Assembly (NCBI GenBank): GCA_945827765.1
Contig: CALZPS010000013.1
Coordinates: 1 to 13,928, forward strand
Direction of reading: 5' to 3'
DNA length: 13,928 bases
Source of the DNA: an uncultured Lachnospiraceae bacterium
GTDB taxonomy: Bacteria; Bacillota; Clostridia; Lachnospirales; Lachnospiraceae
The notes beneath the pieces were generated by a model. The model did no database searches and was not told where the DNA came from. It was given only the letters and a program-made list of their open reading frames with translations. This document shows, one piece after another, positions 5,563 to 10,974 of the stretch (its first letter is position 1; the number at the start of each line of letters is the position of its first letter). A program made the translations under genes and the position numbers.

Positions 5563-6906
5563 ATGGATATGAAAGAATTGAGCGCAATTATGCAGCAGAA
5601 CGGTATTGTCGGGGCCGGCGGAGCAGGATTTCCGACTTATGCCAAGCTGAATGAGAACGCAGACACGATTATCTTAAACTGTGCAGAATGCGAGCCGCTC
5701 CTGAGATTACATAGACAATTACTGGAAAAGTACGCGCAGGAAATCGTTGATACCTTCCATTTGATTGGTGAGGCGGTCGGCGCTAAAGAAGTCATTATCG
5801 GAATCAAGAAAGCATATACGAAAACGATTGATGCACTGAACGGCGTAATCGGGGCATACCCGGAAGTACGTCTGGGTCTTCTTGATGAAGTATATCCGGC
5901 TGGCGACGAAGTGGTTCTGATTTATGAAGTGACAGGAAAAGTAGTAAGACCGGGCGGACTTCCGATTGAATGCGGGGTTGCCGTATTCAATGTGGAAACC
6001 GTTTATAACGTATACCGTGCAATGAACCAGAAGACCCCGGTGGTAGACAAACTGGTATCCGTAGTTGCCGAGGTGGAGCATCCGGTGACCGTGCGTGTGC
6101 CGATAGGAACAAGCATCGAGGAAACCGTGCGGCTGGCAGGCGCAGTAACAACCAAAAATCCGGTATATTTTATTGGAGGACCGATGATGGGATTCATCGG
6201 CAGCGGTTCACAGCCTGTAACCAAGACCACCAATGCAGTACTGGTTCTTCCGGAAGAACACCTGATTGTTCAGAAGAAGAGAAAGAAGACATCCATCGAC
6301 CTGAAACGTGCGGCAGCTTGCTGCTGTCAGTGTACGATGTGTACGGATTTGTGTCCGAGAAACAGACTTGGACATCCGATTCAGCCGCATTTGTTTATGC
6401 GTGCGGCAACCTGTAAAGATGTGCAGGAACCAAATATATTTGTCAATACATTTTTCTGCTGCTCCTGTGGACTGTGCGAGTTGTACTCCTGTATGCAGGA
6501 ATTGGCTCCGCGTTCATTGATGGCAGAATATAAGGCAGGACTTCGGGCAAATGGTCTTAGACCTCCGCAGGTACAGCCAAAACCGGTCGGGGAAGAGCGG
6601 GAATACCGCAAAGTTCCGATGGAGCGCCTGATGGCGAGACTGGATTTGACAAAATACAACAAAGAGGCTCCGCTTGACGAGTCCGTGGTGCCGGTACAAA
6701 AAGTAAAAATCATGCTGAGCCAGCATATTGGTGCGCCCGCATCCCCGATTGTGAAGGTCGGTGACAAAGTAAATGCAGGGCAGATGATTGCAGAACCGGC
6801 AAAAGGATTAAGTGTAGGCATTCATGCTTCTATTGACGGAAATGTAATCGAAGTGACGGATAAGTATATTATCATAGAAAAGCAGGAAGGACGTGCAGGT
6901 AAATGA
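5563..6906 (+). CDS. pduS: PduS-like RnfC-family iron-sulfur flavoprotein
   Basis: A 447-residue protein of the PduS/RnfC family, thought to pass electrons between NADH or cobalamin systems and the compartment exterior. The N-terminal GIVGAGGAGFPTYAK segment and NCAECEPLL motif mark the RnfC-type flavin/NADH-binding region. The two [4Fe-4S] sites are Cys254-x2-Cys257-x2-Cys260-x3-Cys264-Pro and Cys299-x2-Cys302-x2-Cys305-x4-Cys310. A C-terminal biotinyl/barrel-like region follows (KVGDKVNAGQMIAEP). The start at 5563 has only a weak GGAG (5550-5553) 9 bases upstream. It ends in a 4-base ATGA overlap with the PduT-like gene, indicating tight coupling; PduS and PduT are known to interact in the Pdu system. 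No encapsulation helix is evident. If the locus is glycyl-radical rather than B12-dependent, its job would be redox balance rather than cobalamin reduction. Confidence 0.94.
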   Translation: MDMKELSAIMQQNGIVGAGGAGFPTYAKLNENADTIILNCAECEPLLRLHRQLLEKYAQEIVDTFHLIGEAVGAKEVIIGIKKAYTKTIDALNGVIGAYPEVRLGLLDEVYPAGDEVVLIYEVTGKVVRPGGLPIECGVAVFNVETVYNVYRAMNQKTPVVDKLVSVVAEVEHPVTVRVPIGTSIEETVRLAGAVTTKNPVYFIGGPMMGFIGSGSQPVTKTTNAVLVLPEEHLIVQKKRKKTSIDLKRAAACCCQCTMCTDLCPRNRLGHPIQPHLFMRAATCKDVQEPNIFVNTFFCCSCGLCELYSCMQELAPRSLMAEYKAGLRANGLRPPQVQPKPVGEEREYRKVPMERLMARLDLTKYNKEAPLDESVVPVQKVKIMLSQHIGAPASPIVKVGDKVNAGQMIAEPAKGLSVGIHASIDGNVIEVTDKYIIIEKQEGRAGK

Positions 6907-7451
6907 GTAAGGCAATAGGAATGGTAGAATATAAGACTGTTTCGGCAGGTGTCGTGGCGGCGGACGCTATGGTCAAGACCTCTGAAGTCAGCATCATCGA
7001 AGCACAGACCGTATGTCCCGGAAAATACATCGTGATTATCTCAGGTGATTTGAGTGCCGTTAATGCAGCAGTGGAGGCAGCGAGGACGCTGCATGGGCTG
7101 CATCTGATTAACAGTTTCGTGCTCGGTAACCCGCACGAGTCCATTTTCCCGGCTATCTATGGAGCGACGAAAATCGAAGAAGTTTCGGCTCTGGGAATCA
7201 TGGAGACATATGATGCCACATCAATTATTGTGGCGGCAGATGAAGCTGCGAAGACGGCAATTGTCGATCTGGTTGAGCTTCGTGTTGCAAGAGGTATGTG
7301 CGGAAAGTCTTATCTGATGCTGACTGGTGAAGTGGCAGCAGTAGAAGCCGCAATCGAGCGGGCAAAGAACGTGGTGGCAAAGGACGGAATGTATCTTGAT
7401 TCCTCCGTCATTGCACATCCGGATGCGCAGATAAGGAATGCAATCCTGTAA
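6903..7451 (+). CDS. pduT: PduT-like tandem BMC-domain shell protein (BMC-T)
   Basis: A 182-residue protein with two BMC domains in tandem (about residues 3-88 and 94-180), forming pseudohexameric trimers. The first domain has the pore loop TVCPGKYIV (Cys38), conserved in PduT. Salmonella/Citrobacter PduT binds a [4Fe-4S] cluster at the pore through Cys108; counting from the start, residue 108 here is Ile in ETYDATSII. A cysteine appears instead in the second pore loop, GMCGKSY (Cys133). The protein is coupled to pduS by the ATGA overlap, supporting a shared electron-transfer role. It may carry the cluster through a different cysteine or lack one. Family assignment is firm; the Fe-S status is uncertain. 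Confidence 0.92.
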   Translation: MSKAIGMVEYKTVSAGVVAADAMVKTSEVSIIEAQTVCPGKYIVIISGDLSAVNAAVEAARTLHGLHLINSFVLGNPHESIFPAIYGATKIEEVSALGIMETYDATSIIVAADEAAKTAIVDLVELRVARGMCGKSYLMLTGEVAAVEAAIERAKNVVAKDGMYLDSSVIAHPDAQIRNAIL

Positions 7452-7457
7452 TTCTGT

Positions 7458-7499
7458 CAAGCCATGCATCGCGAGATACAAATAGTCTCGGCAGGCTTG
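7458..7499. promoter_or_regulatory. Dyad-symmetric element between BMC operon and deoR gene
   Basis: CAAGCC (7458-7463) is inverted as GGCTTG (7494-7499), and inside it CGAGA (7472-7476) is inverted as TCTCG (7486-7490) around a 9-base centre. No T-run follows, so it is a weak candidate terminator. Sitting just before the regulator gene, it could be an operator for autoregulation or a readthrough-limiting hairpin. Only the symmetry is seen. Confidence 0.4.
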
Positions 7500-7525
7500 C
7501 TATAACATAACCCGGGAGGAAGATC

Positions 7526-8290
7526 ATGCTTGCAATTGAACGACGAAATGAAATCCTGGAAAAACTACAGACGGAACGGCGGGTAGTGGTGAGTGAACTC
7601 AGCCAGCTTTATGATGTCTCGGAGGAGACTATCCGAAGAGACCTGGAAAAGCTGGTCGTTGACGGCTACGCCATCAAAAGTTATGGGGGAGCTGTAATCA
7701 ACGAGAATTCCAACATCGACCTGCCGTTTAATGTACGAAAAAACCGCAATGTCATCGGTAAACAAAAAATGGCAGAATTGATTGCATCCCGCGTCAAAGA
7801 CGGAGAAAGTATGATCTTGGATGCCAGTTCTACGGCGGTGTATATTGCAAAAGCATTAAAAGAAAAAAATAACCTGACGGTGATTACGAATTCCATCGAA
7901 ATCGTGATGGAACTTCTGGATGCTCCCGGTGTGACAGTCATCTCTACAGGGGGAGTGTCAAGGGAGGGATCCTTTGCATTGGTAGGTCCACAGACAGACA
8001 GGATGCTGAAATCTTACCATGTGGATAAAGCAGTGATCTCCTGTAAAGGCTTTGATCTGGACAACGGATTTATGGATTCGGATGAACTGCATGCAAACAA
8101 TAAAAGAACGATGCTGAAGGCTGCGCGGGAAAGAATTCTGGCGGCAGATGTCAGCAAGTTCGAAAAGAGTGCATTCATCACGGTCGGAACATTAAGTGAT
8201 ATTACTACTGTGGTGACAGACGAGCAGCCGGGAGAGGAATGGCTGAAAAAATTTGGAGAATACAATGTAGAGTGTATCTATCCTGAGTAA
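7526..8290 (+). CDS. DeoR-family transcriptional regulator
   Basis: A 254-residue DeoR-family repressor. Residues 1-57 form the winged helix-turn-helix (start MLAIERRNEILEKL, recognition region SEETIRRDLEKL, then GYAIKSYGGAV). Residues about 75-235 form the DeoRC sensor domain, with D99-A-S-S-T103 and the TGGVSREGSFALVGP stretch typical of phosphorylated-sugar binding. The length is standard. Ribosome binding site GGGAGGA at 7514-7520. It lies 74 bases after the shell operon and 17 bases before the iron alcohol dehydrogenase, with which it is probably cotranscribed. DeoR proteins of fucose or related pathways respond to sugar phosphates, so an effector such as fuculose- or rhamnulose-1-phosphate is plausible, by inference from locus type. 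Confidence 0.93.
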   Translation: MLAIERRNEILEKLQTERRVVVSELSQLYDVSEETIRRDLEKLVVDGYAIKSYGGAVINENSNIDLPFNVRKNRNVIGKQKMAELIASRVKDGESMILDASSTAVYIAKALKEKNNLTVITNSIEIVMELLDAPGVTVISTGGVSREGSFALVGPQTDRMLKSYHVDKAVISCKGFDLDNGFMDSDELHANNKRTMLKAARERILAADVSKFEKSAFITVGTLSDITTVVTDEQPGEEWLKKFGEYNVECIYPE

Positions 8291-8307
8291 TCAATGAGGA
8301 CAATACA

Positions 8308-9453
8308 ATGAAGAGTTTTGAAATCAAGACGAAAATCTTTTTTGGCGATCAAGCTTTGGACAGACTGTCGGAGATACCATACAAGAAAGTGCTGGTGATT
8401 ACCGACCCATTTATGGCAGGCAGCAATATGTTTCGTCTGGTAACTGACCCGCTGAAAAAGGGAAATAAAGAGTTTGAGATTTTTAAAGATGTCGTACCGG
8501 ATCCTCCGATTGAAAAAATATCGGAGGGTGTAAAAGCTATGCTTGCCTACAAACCGGATGCGATTATTGCTGTGGGTGGCGGTTCGGCGATCGATTCCTC
8601 CAAATCCATCCGTGAGTTCGCACTGCGCGTGGATCATTATGGAGATGTGGGGTTGATTGCAATTCCGACAACGAGTGGAACAGGTTCCGAAGTGACCTCA
8701 TTTGCGGTAGTTTCAGACCCGAAGGAGCAGATGAAATATCCGTTGGTATCACCGGAACTGACACCGGATGAGGCGATTTTGGACGCAGAACTCGTAAAAA
8801 GTGTACCTCCCTCAGTGACGGCAGATACCGGAATGGATGTATTTACCCATGCAATAGAGGCCTGCGTGAGTGTTGACCGTAATGAATTTGCAACGGCACT
8901 GGCAGAGAAGGCGATTGAGATTTGCGGTGTGTTTTTGCTGAGAGCATATCTGGATGGAAATGATACCCATGCAAGACAAAAAATGCACGCAGCGTCCTGT
9001 TTGGCAGGATTGGCATTTAACTCGGCGTCACTGGGCTTAAATCATGGTATGGCACATCAGTTGGGAGCGACTTTCCATATCCCGCATGGCCGGGCAAATG
9101 CGATGTTGCTGCCGCATATCATTGAGTTTAACAGTGATATCAATAAGCACAGTAAGAGCCGTTCGGAGTATCTTCCGGCAGTAAGACGCTATTCGACGGT
9201 GGCTCAGATACTGGGACTGAGCAGCTATAATGAAATCATGACAGTCCGTTCTCTGGTGAACTGGGTACAATTCATGCTCAAGGAAATGGATATTCCGCTT
9301 TCCATCTCGCAGATGGGAACGATATCCGAGGAAGAGTATTTCGGGGCAATTGACCGGATGGCGGATGCTGCACTGGCAGATGCATGTACCGAGACAAATC
9401 CGCGTGTGCCGAGAAAAGCAGAAGTAGTACAGATATATAAGGATCTGTGGTAA
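8308..9453 (+). CDS. pduQ: Iron-containing (group III) alcohol dehydrogenase, PduQ-like
   Basis: A 381-residue Fe-ADH that probably reduces propionaldehyde (or a related aldehyde) to the alcohol with NADH, regenerating NAD+ for the aldehyde dehydrogenase. The nucleotide-binding GGGSAIDSSK motif is present. Metal ligands can be placed by spacing against FucO: Asp177 and His181 in GMDVFTHA, His246 in NHGMAH and His260 in PHGRAN. Length is normal. No N-terminal encapsulation helix is evident, although PduQ of Salmonella is nonetheless found in compartments. Ribosome binding site GAGGA at 8296-8300. It is the last gene before the terminator at 9475. The window therefore has two unrelated alcohol dehydrogenases, zinc and iron types, serving the same locus; which is the main propanol dehydrogenase is not decided by sequence. 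Confidence 0.9.
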   Translation: MKSFEIKTKIFFGDQALDRLSEIPYKKVLVITDPFMAGSNMFRLVTDPLKKGNKEFEIFKDVVPDPPIEKISEGVKAMLAYKPDAIIAVGGGSAIDSSKSIREFALRVDHYGDVGLIAIPTTSGTGSEVTSFAVVSDPKEQMKYPLVSPELTPDEAILDAELVKSVPPSVTADTGMDVFTHAIEACVSVDRNEFATALAEKAIEICGVFLLRAYLDGNDTHARQKMHAASCLAGLAFNSASLGLNHGMAHQLGATFHIPHGRANAMLLPHIIEFNSDINKHSKSRSEYLPAVRRYSTVAQILGLSSYNEIMTVRSLVNWVQFMLKEMDIPLSISQMGTISEEEYFGAIDRMADAALADACTETNPRVPRKAEVVQIYKDLW

Positions 9454-9474
9454 GCGTTTGCAAAACGGATAAAG

Positions 9475-9511
9475 AAAAAGATGCCAGGCAGAATGTTTGG
9501 CATCTTTTTTT
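9475..9511 (+). terminator. Rho-independent terminator after iron alcohol dehydrogenase
   Basis: AAAAAGATGCCA (9475-9486) pairs with TGGCATCTTTTT (9498-9509) around an 11-base loop, with a run of seven T ending at 9511. The A-rich left arm means it could also work on the opposite strand. It closes the deoR-ADH unit. Confidence 0.9.
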
Positions 9512-9553
9512 ACAGGTATACGAATCTCTACGGATAATTTCGGCATAAAACAG

Positions 9554-9581
9554 TTGAAATCAGCATAAAGTTTGATATGAT
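9554..9581 (+). promoter_or_regulatory. Candidate sigma-70/sigma-A promoter
   Basis: TTGAAA at 9554-9559 and TATGAT at 9576-9581 are separated by 16 bases. The predicted start falls at about 9587, inside the inverted repeat at 9583-9619. It could drive the glucosaminidase gene, whose start lies about 170 bases downstream. Spacer and boxes are good but not perfect. Confidence 0.45.
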
Positions 9582-9582
9582 A

Positions 9583-9619
9583 AAAAATGTATCCGTGGGC
9601 GACAAGAGGATACATTTTT
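9583..9619. terminator. Bidirectional terminator-like or operator-like inverted repeat
   Basis: AAAAATGTATCC (9583-9594) is a perfect 12-bp inverted match to GGATACATTTTT (9608-9619) with a 13-base loop. The A/T-rich ends make it look like a second terminator on either strand, but it starts 2 bases after a promoter-like TATGAT, so operator function is also possible. The rest of the 9454-9753 gap shows no gene. Confidence 0.6.
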
Positions 9620-9753
9620 GCGTTATCTGAGATACGCTCCGCGAGGATGTGCAGGGATTCGGATCAGAAAGATGTCTGTTTCGCAGATTCGAATTCAGCC
9701 CCGGGACTAACAGGCAAATCTTGAAATGTTTAGAAAATATGGAGTCATATCAT

Positions 9754-10509
9754 ATGGAATGGAAATGGTTGAAAAATCGGAAGGTAAAATTATGCATGGA
9801 AATCGGACTGGCACTCGTTTTGGCAATTGTGCTGGGAGCAGGCGGCTCTTATATGGAGAAGAGAACACAGGAGGAAGAATTGCAGGCAAATGTGGCAGCG
9901 GAAAATGAGGCTGCGCGTGAGGCAGAAAAGATGCCCGCAAAACAGGATTCTTCCGAGGAAGTTTTCGCAGATGGTCAATACCCGATTATGGGAAACAGCG
10001 ATGTGACTGCACAACAGTTGGCAGAATATTATAATGCATCGGGGGCAAAATATCCGGCTGAAGAATTGGGAAAGGGCGGCGCCGATTCGATAGAAACGTT
10101 CTGTCAGATGTACTGTGAGGAGGCAGCCGCTGAAGGGGTGCGGCCGGAAGTGGCTTTTGTACAGGCAATGAAAGAGACGGCGTGGCTTCAGTATGGCGGA
10201 GATGCCAAAATCGAACAGTATAATTTTGCCGGAATAGGCACGACCGGGGGCGGAGTTCCGGGCAATTCCTATGCGGATGTGCGGACCGGCATCCGCGCCC
10301 AGATACAGCATTTGAAAGCTTACGCCACGGAAGATATTCTGGCACAGGAGTGCGTGGATGACCGATATGAATATGTGAAGAAGGGCAGTGCCCCTTACGT
10401 GGAGTGGCTGGGACAGAAAGAAAATCCGCAGGGAACCGGATGGGCAACCGACGAAAACTATGGGTATTCCATTGTGCAGATGATCAACAAACTTATCCAG
10501 ATGCAGTAG
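9754..10509 (+). CDS. Membrane-anchored glucosaminidase-domain protein (putative peptidoglycan hydrolase)
   Basis: A 251-residue protein with a basic N-terminus (MEWKWLKNRKVK), one hydrophobic segment at about residues 13-31 and then a Glu/Ala-rich linker, so it is probably tethered to the membrane with the enzyme outside. Residues about 90-245 match the glucosaminidase family (PF01832): the VAFVQAMKETAWLQYGG segment with candidate catalytic Glu141, the NFAGIGTTGGGVPG segment and YADVRTGIRAQIQHLKAYA. It would cleave N-acetylglucosaminyl bonds in peptidoglycan. ATG 9754 was chosen because GGAG at 9741-9744 lies 9 bases upstream; an in-frame ATG at 9739 and GTG at 9649 lack a good site. It is not functionally linked to the BMC locus and is separated by terminators. 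Confidence 0.8.
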   Translation: MEWKWLKNRKVKLCMEIGLALVLAIVLGAGGSYMEKRTQEEELQANVAAENEAAREAEKMPAKQDSSEEVFADGQYPIMGNSDVTAQQLAEYYNASGAKYPAEELGKGGADSIETFCQMYCEEAAAEGVRPEVAFVQAMKETAWLQYGGDAKIEQYNFAGIGTTGGGVPGNSYADVRTGIRAQIQHLKAYATEDILAQECVDDRYEYVKKGSAPYVEWLGQKENPQGTGWATDENYGYSIVQMINKLIQMQ

Positions 10510-10553
10510 ATAAATAAAATTCCCTAAATTTCCTAAATGTATTTTAAAATTCC

Positions 10554-10582
10554 TTGACAAATACCTCGTTCAAAGCTATGAT
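10554..10582 (+). promoter_or_regulatory. Consensus promoter of the valS T-box transcript
   Basis: TTGACA at 10554-10559 and TATGAT at 10577-10582 are separated by exactly 17 bases, a near-perfect sigma-A promoter. Transcription should begin near 10589, just upstream of the T-box leader. Confidence 0.9.
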
Positions 10583-10588
10583 AAATGA

Positions 10589-10870
10589 TAGCTTAAGGAG
10601 ACTTAACAACTATGTAACATTTACATAGGAGAAGTTGAAAAAGGTGTTGAGGAAAAGGAGTACATGATTCCTTCTGGCAGAGAGAACCGTTCGCAGGCTG
10701 GAAGACGGTTTCAGGGTTGGATCATGGAAGGTAGTTTCTGAACCGGATATCTGAACGATGGATGAGAGTAGGATATCCCGTGGTGGTTTACGTTACAGAA
10801 CCTAGGAGAGAAAAACGAAGGTGGTACCGCGTAAATTACGCCCTTTACATTTTGTAGAGGGCGTTTCATT
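10589..10870 (+). ncRNA. T-box leader (tRNA-Val sensing) of valS
   Basis: A T-box riboswitch that lets valS be read when uncharged tRNA-Val accumulates. The T-box core AAGGTGGTACCGCG is at 10818-10831, with bulge TGGT (10822-10825) matching an ACCA tRNA end. In stem I the AGTA of the specifier loop's 5' side lies near 10665 and the 3' side reads GAA-G-GTA, placing the specifier codon GTA (valine) at 10731-10733. The distal AGAGAG...GCAGGCTGG region is also present. An extra 8-bp hairpin (CTATGTAA/TTACATAG, 10610-10628) lies before stem I. The codon agrees with the downstream gene. Transcript boundaries are approximate. Confidence 0.93.
10838..10870 (+). terminator. T-box regulatory terminator
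   Basis: ACGCCCTTTACA (10838-10849) pairs with TGTAGAGGGCGT (10853-10864), with one G-T pair, around a 3-base loop, followed by TTCATT. It is mutually exclusive with the antiterminator that includes the T-box core. The T-tract is short and interrupted right after the stem by the start of the direct repeat at 10866. Confidence 0.85.
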
Positions 10871-10955
10871 ATATATGATACCAGGGTCAAACGGTCTAAG
10901 CCTACATGAGCTTGCTCATAGTTGAGGGCTTTTGACCCCAACATCATTATATATG
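10866..10955. repeat. Small palindromic element flanked by 12-bp direct repeats
   Basis: Perfect direct repeats TCATTATATATG lie at 10866-10877 and 10944-10955. Between them is a long imperfect palindrome: GGGTCAA (10884-10890) with TTGACCC (10932-10938), AAGCC (10898-10902) with GGCTT (10927-10931), and ATGAGC (10906-10911) with GCTCAT (10914-10919) around a 2-base tip. No coding capacity. This is the layout of a MITE or REP-like insertion with target-site duplication, though the AT-rich repeats could be coincidental. It lies between the T-box terminator and the valS ribosome binding site. Confidence 0.6.
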
Positions 10956-10974
10956 CGGGTAAGGAGGAAACAAG

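Noticed and set aside
9649..9753. Extended N-terminus of the glucosaminidase protein from GTG 9649
   Set aside because: There is no ribosome binding site, and the extra residues separate the basic start and membrane segment from the N-terminus; ATG 9754 has GGAG 9 bases upstream.
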